From Atriophallophorus winterbourni (Eukaryota > Platyhelminthes > Trematoda > Plagiorchiida > Microphallidae), in the NCBI GenBank assembly GCA_013407085.1, contig JACCGJ010000256.1:9525-73524 (forward strand): a stretch of DNA of 64,000 nt, in the 5' to 3' direction. Positions 29,101 to 34,700 of this stretch are shown here, piece after piece. The position numbers were made by a program, and so were the translations under genes. How positions within the stretch are numbered: position 1 is the stretch's first letter; every line of letters begins with the position of its first letter. The notes under the pieces are model-generated. The model was not told the origin of the DNA, ran no database searches, and saw only the letters and a list, made by a program, of their open reading frames with translations.

Positions 29101-29302
29101 CCCAGTACAGCCAATGAGAAGAACCCACAATTTCACCATCAAATTCTGTCGGGCTGATTACACATAGATGATCTTCAGAATAGGTCGATTTTGATAAAAA
29201 TCTTTGGATTAATGATGACTTTCCAACATGAACACGTGAACTTCCGTTACCCACATAACCGATGACAGACAAAGCAAATTCGTTAGTTGACTTATGGTAC
29301 AT
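881..29302 (-). CDS. ARHGAP35/ARHGAP5-like: p190RhoGAP homologue, partial gene (ten exons placed)
   Basis: In animals p190RhoGAP is a cytoplasmic GTPase-activating protein that switches off RhoA. Family order is N-terminal GTPase domain, four FF domains, two pseudoGTPase domains (pG1, pG2), a phosphorylated linker and a C-terminal RhoGAP domain. Exons placed, in transcript order: 29302-28503, about 14865-14671, 14263-13853, 12417-12014, 10957-10748, 9967-9607, 8688-8307, 4782-4520, 4196-4074, 1256-881. From 14263 onward every donor/acceptor phase agrees (0,2,2,0,1,0,0, ending in phase 1). The GTPase and pG1 exons are recognisable by direct resemblance to vertebrate p190; the later ones rest on phase, splice sites and order. 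FF1-FF3 should lie between 28502 and 14865 but were not found. The RhoGAP domain is off the left edge. Introns range from about 0.3 to 13 kb and hold nearly all the repeats of the left half. Confidence 0.8.
1828..2200 (+). mobile_element. RTE-like 3' end
   Basis: The segment encodes the C-terminus of an RTE-type polyprotein: GRPHLRYKDVCKRDIKTLGI, then SWEELALDGSLWRHCVKRRL and a zinc-knuckle-like YRCQRCGRDCSSKSC. It ends with the family 3' UTR (tgtacatccatggtcgacat, cgaccgaaggaggccaaca). The copy is antisense to p190RhoGAP in the intron 4073-1257. Confidence 0.78.
2215..3200. other. Intron sequence, nothing recognised
   Basis: Part of the p190RhoGAP intron 4073-1257. Only short frames, no repeat seen elsewhere in the window. 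Confidence 0.5.
3207..3890 (-). mobile_element. Non-LTR element 3' fragment (second CR1-like family)
   Basis: The 3' end (3207-3270) carries the motif ttcaagaatttatggt with a flanking AAAAAGCACATAGC. Upstream are pieces of the RT C-terminal domain: IPHSRISCRRYFYCVRVCFL at about 3460-3540, and LIPTMEHASQSWTPWLKKDK with IYHRTTKLVSGSRKLTYDER at about 3660-3830. The copy is frameshifted, and a tandem duplication of tgtagggtatttaatat at 3575-3608 lies inside it. It sits in a p190RhoGAP intron in the same orientation as the gene. Confidence 0.7.
4074..4196 (-). CDS. p190RhoGAP exon: short linker exon
   Basis: This exon has 41 codons, phase 0 at both ends. The acceptor is CCCCTTTTTCAG and the donor AAAT|GTAAGT. 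The peptide includes LSLEEYYSELPKMSQQN, with a Tyr-Tyr pair in an acidic context. It joins a 323-base intron on one side and a 2.8-kb intron on the other. It could be a regulatory phosphotyrosine region, but that is inference. Confidence 0.6.
4520..4782 (-). CDS. p190RhoGAP exon: linker after pG2
   Basis: The 263-base exon accepts phase 1 (acceptor TTTTCGCAG) and donates phase 0 (CTCGT|GTGAGT). It encodes a polar linker beginning SYRDILEGHPSIWSRLPEV with many Ser, Asp and Pro residues. There is no recognisable fold. It is supported by splice sites and phase continuity with exons on both sides. Confidence 0.62.
4871..5215 (+). mobile_element. RTE-like 3' fragment with internal deletion
   Basis: It encodes ARVLNALLYGSETWTTNARP followed by LHLRSIRRILNISWIDKVTN and AQVLSKACLQSM, then jumps straight to the 3' UTR (gcgattgtgatgtacatcca). 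The region WLGHVYRMENGRIPKDLLYG to the zinc knuckle, present in sister copies, is missing. Confidence 0.75.
5470..6060 (+). mobile_element. RTE-like 3' end split by a SINE-like insertion
   Basis: The coding text GRPHLRYKDIRKRDVKALES and SLWRHCV stops at about 5588 and resumes at about 5812 as KRHLQDKKEQILLSDANRKS with the Cys pattern YCCERCGINCSC. The 3' UTR (atgtacaaccatcgtcaaca) ends at about 6055. The inserted 225 bases are a SINE-like copy, so the RTE is older than it. Confidence 0.75.
5588..5812 (-). repeat. SINE-like element inside an RTE 3' end
   Basis: Near full-length copy (gaaaacacaagtttaatcca to acagcacagaggtac) that separates two halves of the RTE coding sequence. Confidence 0.78.
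6060..7215. other. Intron sequence, one uninterpreted ORF
   Basis: A plus-strand frame runs from the RTE 3' UTR to 6346 (ending KLYLEVTGPTSQIVDPVQT... region); its start lies in repeat sequence and it resembles nothing known to me. The rest is unremarkable. Confidence 0.4.
7808..8042 (-). repeat. SINE-like element with TSD
   Basis: Near full-length copy flanked by CTATACGTA at 7799-7807 and 8043-8051. It lies in the p190RhoGAP intron between the exons ending at 8307 and starting at 4782, in gene orientation. Confidence 0.82.
8307..8688 (-). CDS. p190RhoGAP exon: pseudoGTPase domain 2, second part
   Basis: The exon is 382 bases, phase 0 in (CGTTTCAG acceptor) and phase 1 out (TCAA|GTAAGC). 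It carries two hydrophobic strands, SPVIFLHCLL and SSLIIVVVAIRLSEDG, the second fitting the IQLVALTDG strand of vertebrate pG2. It joins the previous exon without a phase break, so the open frame at 8745-8969 in the intervening intron is not used. Confidence 0.68.
9607..9967 (-). CDS. p190RhoGAP exon: pseudoGTPase domain 2, first part
   Basis: The exon is 361 bases, phase 2 in and phase 0 out, with acceptor TTTCACCTTTCAG and donor CTTG|GTAAGT. It starts CDVPLFTADTSTASDFLSCL, which matches the CGDPFSADDILFPVLQSQ segment at the start of vertebrate pG2. It continues through a hydrophobic strand (VPWVTLLYFSSF). An overlapping open frame on the same strand is a shadow. Confidence 0.7.
10748..10957 (-). 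CDS. p190RhoGAP exon: between pG1 and pG2
   Basis: The 210-base exon accepts phase 2 (acceptor CCTTTTAG) and donates in phase 2 (ACCG|GTAAAA). The encoded segment, starting PDVTLPPKTGIKYRTADIFR, is basic at its end (SSRIIRSSRLRLNR). Domain resemblance is weak. It is kept because its phases fit both neighbours exactly and it is open throughout. Confidence 0.6.
11103..11146. repeat. (AT)22 microsatellite
   Basis: Uninterrupted AT dinucleotide run directly 5' of an RTE-like 3' end, in a p190RhoGAP intron. Confidence 0.95.
11180..11650 (+). mobile_element. RTE-like 3' end next to an (AT)n microsatellite
   Basis: The segment encodes RLRWLGHVYRMENGRIPKDL and GRPHLRYKRDMIALGIDPAS, then a shifted Cys-rich end (about 11500-11560) and the common 3' UTR (tgtacatccatggtcgacat) to about 11645. 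The 5' truncation point is at about 11175, just after the (AT)n run. Confidence 0.78.
11664..11897 (-). repeat. SINE-like element, diverged
   Basis: Copy directly after an RTE 3' end (aagaaatcataagcttgttc to actgtacatccgtgt), with a deletion near tgccttgtctagacag. Confidence 0.65.
12014..12417 (-). CDS. p190RhoGAP exon: pseudoGTPase domain 1, continued
   Basis: This 404-base exon starts in phase 0 after a TTTTAG acceptor and ends in phase 2 at CACG|GTAAGT. The first third is Ser/Thr-rich (SSSSNSLTSQSRLSAF). The end reads FLHLLVYSSLEGLKEHQVLL and corresponds in position to the CLCLYNSKESL strand-helix of vertebrate pG1. The Ser-rich insertion has no clear counterpart in vertebrate p190. Confidence 0.68.
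12525..12900 (+). repeat. Repeat R2, decayed copy
   Basis: Two matching blocks (ctatgtataaaatggcccca at 12553-12572, and aactccctgttgtcttgcag at about 12807-12826) are separated by unrelated sequence of about 200 bases. It is the oldest of the four copies. Confidence 0.5.
12900..13800. other. Intron sequence, nothing recognised
   Basis: p190RhoGAP intron between 13853 and 12417; AT-rich, no frame or repeat of note. Confidence 0.5.
13853..14263 (-). CDS. p190RhoGAP exon: start of pseudoGTPase domain 1
   Basis: The exon has 137 codons, phase 0 at both ends, acceptor TTACTTTTAG and donor AAG|GTTGGT. It opens with PPCPQFTQYC, resembling the CPSCPAC segment after FF4 in vertebrate p190. Its end, IHGDDLTVYQVAISLRRVCP, lines up with the VIDGKMYELSLRPIEG stretch of vertebrate pG1. 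Between them lies a Pro/Ser/Thr-rich insert of about 70 residues that looks lineage-specific. No nucleotide-binding motif is visible, as expected for a pseudoGTPase. Confidence 0.75.
14671..14865 (-). CDS. p190RhoGAP exon: FF-domain-like segment (boundaries approximate)
   Basis: The reading frame contains SSWTDLTKLYGQGMEYQAVE followed by DSLCRNRH, which has the spacing of an FF domain: a Trp near the start of helix 1, then a Tyr-containing helix. It is followed at phase 0 by an exon opening with a Pro-Cys-rich segment similar to the one after FF4 in vertebrate p190, so this is probably FF4. The donor is CAC|GTACGA, which is not a strong consensus. The acceptor is uncertain; candidates lie at about 14865 and at about 14749. 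The assignment rests on domain resemblance and order only. Confidence 0.5.
15620..15790 (-). mobile_element. RTE-like 3' terminal fragment
   Basis: Reverse complement of the common RTE 3' end: the 3' UTR (gttggcctccttcggtcgat on the plus strand) at 15633-15690, then the Cys-rich end read on the minus strand up to about 15790. It abuts the start of the plus-strand CR1/Rex-like element. Confidence 0.65.
15750..18650 (+). mobile_element. Degenerate CR1/Rex-like non-LTR retrotransposon
   Basis: 15714-16073 encodes an endonuclease-like start (GVAMFQETWLNVAIDNELVS and RVGEVITYIRNDW). 16974-17459 encodes RT blocks 1-4: MPDCWKSVRITPIPKKNHGK, then YRQIACTSQFLKVIESIVLR, then CFLDYINAFNSVVRSSLLQK. The catalytic box follows out of frame at about 17540 (YADDVT). 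The finger/thumb region WSSTLGLSLNSKKCYEMVF is at 17610-17700. Stops and shifts occur throughout. It lies antisense to p190RhoGAP inside its largest intron. Confidence 0.7.
18893..19045 (+). CDS. Unrecognised 50-codon ORF antisense to p190RhoGAP
   Basis: ATG to TGA, protein begins MDFSDGQMSTMQAKRERIDF and continues as a polar, probably helical segment with no transmembrane stretch. It lies in the largest p190 intron in a patch without recognisable repeats. It could be the first exon of a small nested plus-strand gene, or chance. Confidence 0.2.
   Translation: MDFSDGQMSTMQAKRERIDFLLQNFQITTNSELNSTESIEVTNLLFPKSE
19530..19640 (-). repeat. SINE-like element, truncated
   Basis: Tail half only (gaaggcacaaacctgatcca to aggcctagacagacat), about 130 bases before an R2 copy. 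Shorter fragments of the family: 7222-7285 (-), 18321-18385 (+), 22672-22762 (-) and 27405-27472 (+). Confidence 0.65.
19775..20560 (+). repeat. Repeat R2, copy with full SINE-like insert
   Basis: Same repeat as 24505-25150 (compare tagccggaggtggcagtggg with tagccgggggtggcagtggg). The SINE-like copy at 20088-20330 is inserted in the word GGCTTCGGGAG and flanked by GCTTCG on both sides. The end (catcctccaggaggagatag, then gcacaaaagtaagtac) matches the other copies. Confidence 0.72.
20088..20330 (-). repeat. SINE-like element inside R2
   Basis: Full-length copy with a GTATGG-type tail on the plus-strand left side, inserted within R2 and flanked by GCTTCG. Confidence 0.78.
20885..20955 (-). repeat. 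Isolated 3' tail of the second CR1-like family
   Basis: The segment (ttcaagattcaagaattt, atggttacaaaaagcacata and on to ttaccatatca) repeats 3207-3270 almost exactly, with no coding sequence attached. It is an extreme 5' truncation. Confidence 0.65.
20960..22240. other. Intron sequence, nothing recognised
   Basis: Only short frames, for example 21059-21310 on the plus strand, without family resemblance. A short AAT-rich run is at 21980-22002. Confidence 0.4.
22245..22469 (+). CDS. Unrecognised 74-codon ORF or terminal exon antisense to p190RhoGAP
   Basis: The frame opens ATGATTTTTCAG|GAAAGC, so it may be an ORF or an exon behind a TTTTTCAG acceptor. The protein includes ESWLSKLETSNLSAPEQFLL and ELRQFIFKWYRIGFSLSENG, amphipathic and helix-like, with a TAA stop. 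No family was recognised. The surrounding 600 bases show no repeat. Together with 18893-19045 it could form a nested gene, but no join was demonstrated. Confidence 0.3.
   Translation: MIFQESWLSKLETSNLSAPEQFLLKCQQIQKSLLQHTATDAELRQFIFKWYRIGFSLSENGNAEIFKTSSDALI
23190..24500 (+). mobile_element. Ty3/gypsy (CsRn1-like) gag and protease remnant
   Basis: The plus strand gives a gag-like series: MFSQLTQSLPTDVLKQVHNA, then MRCLLWAAHMDVVLLKKLWL, LPEYVQAILAAVKSTP, and LAEVAALRNDVRNLTLK near 23660. At about 23930-23990 is a protease core, LCFLVDAGAKVSVLPLDAYA, where DAG stands for the usual DTG/DSG. Further pol pieces follow to about 24450 with many stops. The element is cut at about 24505 by another repeat. 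Confidence 0.72.
24505..25150 (+). repeat. Repeat R2 (AAGTA-tailed), copy with truncated SINE-like insert
   Basis: This unclassified repeat runs from catagccgggggtggcagtg to a tail of the form aaaagtaaagtagtaagt. Other copies are at 19775-20560 and 1-260 (cut by the window start), and a decayed one at 12525-12900. The short-period tail points to a retroelement 3' end or a SINE, sense strand plus. No reading frame is conserved between copies. This copy disrupts the gypsy element and carries a SINE-like copy at 24825-24915. Confidence 0.7.
24825..24915 (-). repeat. SINE-like element inside R2, truncated
   Basis: Tail half of the family at the same R2 position as the 20.1-kb copy; the distal part is missing between ctgccagg and ttcgggag. 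Confidence 0.78.
25195..25600 (+). mobile_element. Ty3/gypsy 3' part and probable LTR remnant
   Basis: 25261-25443 encodes QTVVIDRDGRHGTITINRVE followed by LALIDDTVNQVI and a Pro/Gln-rich end, the usual C-terminus of CsRn1-like integrase. It probably belongs to the gypsy remnant that ends at 24500, separated by the insertion at 24505-25150. After the stop, a TGTAGTG start at about 25440 and a polyadenylation-like AATAGAGTTTTATTTT may be LTR sequence. Confidence 0.65.
25733..25950 (-). repeat. SINE-like element
   Basis: Near full-length copy (cacaagcctgatctaggcaa to gcacgattgcatcc), with GCTCGGC on both sides, just after the gypsy LTR-like region. Confidence 0.75.
26260..28200 (-). mobile_element. 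RTE-type non-LTR retrotransposon, interrupted by a SINE-like copy
   Basis: Minus-strand reading gives endonuclease C-terminus (VLAGHMNAQLGHLDATE, then NGERFFNLCVQHRLFTSSTL and DQSWTQINHLAISAR at 28130-27894), a linker (27880-27480), the RT start (FKAAGPDGLDPVLFKEG, 27201-26971), and the catalytic region DYVDDLVLLFDSYTDAQS followed by FGMRFAPTKCKVLL (26460-26290). Several stops are present. In the endonuclease block, LAGHMN stands where an Asp-bearing GDxN-like motif is expected. A SINE-like copy (27405-27472) splits it. Confidence 0.8.
28503..29302 (-). CDS. p190RhoGAP first coding exon: N-terminal GTPase domain
   Basis: This 266-codon exon encodes a Ras-like GTPase domain of the p190 type. 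The P-loop region ends in GKSS (residues 27-30). The p190 signature with a Trp-Gly (LYWGSKDF) followed by HIVEQCEFLDD is present. The G4-like motif is SKND (189-192) and the G5-like motif is ETSSR (223-227). The start is the ATG at 29302, because an in-frame TAA lies three codons upstream and the domain begins within about ten residues, as in vertebrate p190. The exon ends in phase 2 at a strong GTAAGT donor (28502-28497). Only about 77 bases separate the start codon from the 3' tail of a CR1 element, so a 5' UTR exon or the promoter must be very short, or lie beyond the insertion. Confidence 0.88.
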
Positions 29303-29379
29303 ATTCGACGTTTACATCAGACAGCACTGCGAACACAAGTAACACGTGTTTCGTTAATTCAAAAAATCGCCTTTCTTAT

Positions 29380-31535
29380 TTCAAGTTCAAGTTCAGTTCA
29401 GTTCAGTTTGCACAGGACAGTATGTGGCTAACAAGCCAATCGAGCGTCCAGAATTTCTTTCGGTGGAAAGCTGCAAAGAAGCACCCACCACTGCCAAAAC
29501 GTATATTCTTTTTGTCTGGTCGAAATCTTCGCCGATCGCGAAGCCAAGAGATTATCCGGGTTGAACTTAGGAAGCACCGCGTTATAGCCGATGCTGGAAA
29601 AAGAAAAAGCAGTTTCTCTTCACCAGCACGGTGAGAGGTTAGCTGAAGTAGCATTGTGTATAATAAAAATTAAAAAAACACAGAGAACTCTAGCCCTCAC
29701 TTTATTTACGGGATAACGCTAAAAGATGAAAAACCTAAGCTTGTAAAGCAATTAAGGCGAGTATTCAGGAAACAACTTACCCCAGTTGCGGTCCAACCCC
29801 TGCTTAAAACTAGACACGTTACTGCAGGATATAAGTTCTTCTGGAAGAATGTTCCAGAAGTTAACAACCCTAAGGCTGAAAAAGTGTTTCCTGGAGTCTA
29901 GCCGACATCGTTTCTTAGCAATTTTAAGTGAGTGGCCCCGGGTGCCCAGCTCGGGACTTAAGGTAAAGAAGTCGTTCATTTGCACGCCACTCAAACCCTT
30001 CAAGATCTTAAAGGTTTCTATTAAGTCACCTCTTAAACGACGGCGCCTAAGGGAGAAAAGATCGAGAGACATTAGGCGCACAGCGTACGGTTTCCCTCGC
30101 TGACCTTCAATCATGCGAGTTGCGAGGCGCTGTACACTTTCAAGTCGAAGGATGTCCTTTTTGTAGTGAGGACACCACGCCTGAACACAGTATTCAAGAT
30201 GCGGCCGAACTAATGCCTTGTACAGTGGCAGGAATACATCGGGTCTTCTGCTCGATAGCACTGATTTCAGCCGAAAAAGTACCTTGCGTGCACGCTGAGC
30301 CGCAGCGGCACATTGGTCCTCCCATTTGAAGTCAGCCCTAACCAGTACACCCAAATCCTTAACACACTGTGTGGCGTTAACACTGAGGGAATTCCCCGCC
30401 ACCTGGACCGAAATCTTATCAACCAGTGTTGACAAGAGTTGGCTCTTATTTAGGTTCAGTGGGAGATCCCACTGGTATGACCAGTTTATGACCCGCTCAC
30501 GGTCGTGCATCAAGGTCTCTTCATCCGTTGATCCGATGAATTTCACATCATCCGCGAAAATGAAGCATGGGCACTTCAATTCAGAGGACAAGTCATCGAT
30601 GAAAATCAGGAATAGAAGAGGGCCAAGTACCGAACCTTGGGGTACACCACTGATCACGTCGGTTTGATTCGACAGCGTACATCCTACTCTCACTCGGAAT
30701 GTCCTACCTGTAAGGAAGGCCTTTATCCAAGCAAGTAGACTACCCCGTATGCCTTTGGCTGCTAGCTTAATCTCTAGAAGGCGGTGATTTACGGAATCGA
30801 AAGCCTTACTGAAGTCTAGGTAGAGGGCTTCGACAGGCTTCCCTTCATCCATCCTTTTAGTGGCAGTATTGAGAAAGCTAAGGAGGTTAGTCAGACAGGA
30901 TCTACCCTTAAGAAATCCATGCTGAGTTACACTCAACAGAGAATGCCGACAAAGATGCTGACAGATTTTATCACGCAGCAGTTTTTCCATTACTTTCGAG
31001 ACGGTGCTGGTCAGGCTGACCGGTCTATAGTTACCAACAGTTGACCTGCAACCGCCTTTGTGTATTGGCACGACTATGGCTTCCCTCCACTTACTGGGAA
31101 CAACTCCTAGTTGCAGGCATGAATTAAAGAGCTGGCAAAACGGTTCGGCAAGCACTGAGGCAAGATTCTTAAGCATAATTGAGTAGATGCCGTCCGGTCC
31201 CTCAGATTTGTTGACCCGAACATGGATAAGTGCGTCAAACACCTCAGCCTCATTGAAGGACAACTCATCTAATACATGGACACCAGGTGTCAGGTTAAGC
31301 AGACCTGACGGTGCGTTTGAAGAATTATCCCGTCGTTGAACGCTACTGAAAAACCCTGAGAAGGCAGTCGCCTTAGACAGGTCGGTATCGGCAACTTTTC
31401 CGTCCTCCAGTTTCAAATCCCCTATGTTTTCCTAGTTTTTCCTTTTGACTGTGCGTAGCTATAAAACCTTTTCGGGTTGGATTTAGCACCCCTAGCTAGA
31501 GATAACTCAAAATGCTGTTTGAGCGCACGTTGTAA
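29380..31535 (-). mobile_element. CR1-type non-LTR retrotransposon, 5'-truncated, nearly intact RT
   Basis: A 554-codon open frame (31416-29752) encodes a complete reverse transcriptase: DFSKAFDSVNH at residues 201-211, SGVPQGS at 256-262, catalytic FADD at 287-290, and the C-terminal domain ending near the tail. The upstream frame (LKQHFELSLARGAKSNPKRF) continues to 31535 but is out of frame by one base: a run of A at about 31427 is one short. The endonuclease domain is missing, as expected for 5' truncation. The 3' UTR spans 29752-29395, and the tail is a TTGAAC-type microsatellite at 29380-29405. With one frameshift and no stops in the RT, this is the youngest autonomous element in the window. 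It ends about 77 bases upstream of the p190RhoGAP start codon. Confidence 0.88.
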
Positions 31536-31700
31536 TTTAAGTTCAAGTTCAAGTTCATTTCAAGTTGCACAGGGCTGAAGGTGGCTAAAAGCCAATCACG
31601 AGCCCAGATTTCCTTCGACGGTATGCGGTTGAGCACCCGGCACTTCGATATCGAGTATACAGTTCGTACTTTTCACACGTTCTTGCTTCCGAGTATCTGT
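31536..31700 (-). mobile_element. CR1 3'-end fragment
   Basis: The stretch begins with the same TTCAAG-type tail and continues with sequence similar to the 3' UTR of the adjacent CR1 copy (compare 29405-29500), including the segment with ggctaaaagccaatca and cagatttccttcg. It is an older, strongly 5'-truncated copy. The younger CR1 sits directly against its tail. Confidence 0.65.
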
Positions 31701-34700
31701 TCTGTCGGCTTTGGTGGAAAATTTAAGACGGTAAATATTAATCTTAATACAAAAGGACGAGTTGAGTACAAAGAAAAACGATTACAATTACTTTGAACTT
31801 CACAATAATTGAAAATTTTATTTATTTTCCCGACTGCAGTTGTAGTGAATTGCTTTCACCTTGTATCTTAGTATTTTGTACATACAACTTTTGGCCTTAT
31901 ATGGTTATTCCTTTTTGGCCATGTACACTTTATTCGTATTAACGATTGTACAATACTCTTTTCGGACTTTGTTTTCTTTCGCTGTTGCAAAGTTTCCGTG
32001 GGTTGCCGCTTGACTGAATTGTGATTAACGGATCCTCCAACATTTTAGCGCTTTCTGTACCTTATATTTCATCATCTCTCGGATTTTTCCTGTATGGATT
32101 ATTTCGCTATCGTTGGACTTCTCTGGATCTTTATTTGGACATTTGCTCCTTTGGTCTTTTAGTGAGTTCTTTCCATTTTTGCCTTATTGTATGTAGTGCT
32201 AGACTATTTCTTTTTGGCCCACGAAATAATTATTGGGTTTGTAAGACCGTAGATATGGGCGAAGTTCATGAGAGACACGGAGACGCCAGAAGCTTGCTCT
32301 CTCATTTGAGTTTCAAGCTCGTTATAAGAAATCGCGCAAAACCTTTCCTGACTGTAGCAATCGTATTAATGAAGCTTCAGTCTCAAACCAACAGCGTTGA
32401 CCAATAATTGCTCTAAACAATTGAATACCAAATTCATTATGTCTAAAATTTATTCAGTCTAAATATGAAGAATTTTAGCACTAGAAATCGAGTGATTATT
32501 TGAAATCATTATCGCAATTGACTGAACAAATTGTGAAATGAGATCAGCACACAACGTGTTCTGATTGTTTTGAAATTATTGGGTTATATAATTTTAGAAA
32601 GATGAATTTATTGCAATTTTTAGTCCCTTCTGCGAGATTTCTTGTGTTATTCTATTTTAACGCATATGAAAGGCAACAGCGTTATAGTGATCTGACAATA
32701 TTCATTTTCCGTTGTCTGTAGAAGAGCGTTTAACTTGTCACATTAATCAGTTTGTATTAGAATAGAATGTATGAGATACAATTTCTATACCATAATCGGG
32801 TTAACTTGAGGTCGCCGCAAGTAAGAGCAGCAACAGAATGCTTAAGTACTTTATAAAAATAATCACAGGGCGATAGTCGACCGAGTCGAAACGAGTGCCC
32901 AGATTCTTTCGGAGTTGTGCTCGAGAAAACCCGCCACTACAACGATTGTTTCTTATGGAGCACAGGCTGTTCGTAATAAGCATAGGCGATATGTATTACA
33001 AGAAGAAGAAGAATGACTTTATTCGTGTTCACAAATTTTCAGCAATAATGTATTGCAATATGTAATGATACTCTCTCAGCTATCAGTAACTACGAGTTTA
33101 AAAACAAAAATTTAAATCAGACTTCTGGTCCTGTATTATAGTTTTCAATTAAGGACGACCAGGAAGCTACGCAAAATTTACAACATTACCAGTTCAGAAT
33201 AACATAAAAATTGTCATCATTAGATCTGAGTTCAGCAAAACACGATCATAAGATTTACCCTCTGAAAACTTTGAATCGTTAATAAAAGGTTTTTGTCGAT
33301 ACACTCGTTCCATGTAAACATGTCTTAAAAGGAGAACTGATTGGAATCAAAAGCGGCTTTATCTACTGCTCTCCTCGAAGAGAATCAAACAGCGGTTTTT
33401 AAAGTTTAAACGAATGCCAACAAACAAAATATTTTTTGAAGCATCTAGAAACAAAGTCCAGCAAACGGCAAAGCAATGTGAGAATCATTATTGTAAAGAA
33501 ATTGCAGTTGGTATAAAAAATTCTTCGGTTAATCGCAATAATGTTGGTATGCATGATATGATTAAGCAATCTACTGCTCCATATAACTTCAAAACAACTC
33601 CCTTCAAATAATTATCTGAATGTATCTTCGCGGGAATAGATGAAACCTAGATATGATCTTCTCATGAGAAAATTTTAATGAAGTTGTGGGGAACAGTGTA
33701 TACGATTATACGCTGTCTTCATTTATTTAACGAAGAAATTCGATTCCATTAAAAGGAAGGGTCTTTTCAAAATGCCAGGTGCTATAAACTAACTTCCAAA
33801 TGTGCTTAAACTCCTTTTGCATTCCTAATTTTGCATGGAGCGCACACTAAATTTTAACAATGGTAATTCAAAGGATTTCAAAATTCGCAGGGGCGACCAA
33901 AAATAATGTGATTTTGCTCACAATTGTTGTTCGCCATTCCGTTGCTCTTGTTCTACAACACGCGTCCCGGGCAGCCTCAGAAGGTTGTTACATACACACG
34001 CGAGCTATTGAATGCGAACCGTTTTGGAGCAAATTTTAAGTACAGAATGTCATAATCCTGCAGTTTCCTGTGGAGGCAGCCACCCTTACTTACACACAAG
34101 AGCATCTCCCCACGCTTTTTTATTCGTTGGCATGCAAAGGCTTTGGTTTGAAAATTAGCCCGAAGGAAACCAATGTTATAGCGTGGCGGTTTGCGAAATT
34201 TGCCGGAATTGACCGTTGTCCAAAATCTGGTCGCTTAAAACAACAATTGTTTCATCGGTCCAACAATAGCCGCATTAACCCCTCGCCTTTGACCGAAACT
34301 TGAACATTGCACTCTATTCATCTTTGAGGTCAAACAGTCTAAAAATAATCGCGTTTACACACTAATACCACAACACAAGAGATTGTTCAAACGCGTTTAT
34401 TACGCACAAGACAAATAACTAAACACACATCTTATATAGATAACTCAAACAACCGCGAAACTGATTATGTGAACTTTTCTTCCCGGTTTTTACTATGAAT
34501 TGATTTGTTAATGGATTTTGCGCCAACTGGCACATTTAAGCCCTCGAAAAACAGGGATCGTTTGACCGAGTTCGACAAAATTGCAAATAAATATATCGCA
34601 CCTGTTTTTCACACCAACGCAATCCTTCGAAAACCAGAATTATTTATATAAGGCAATTGTCGTTTTCTGACTTTTTACAGCTTCCTGTTCTTGTGTTGTG

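Noticed and set aside
30120..30667. Plus-strand ORFs opposite the CR1 RT
   Set aside because: They are antisense shadows of the 554-codon RT frame.
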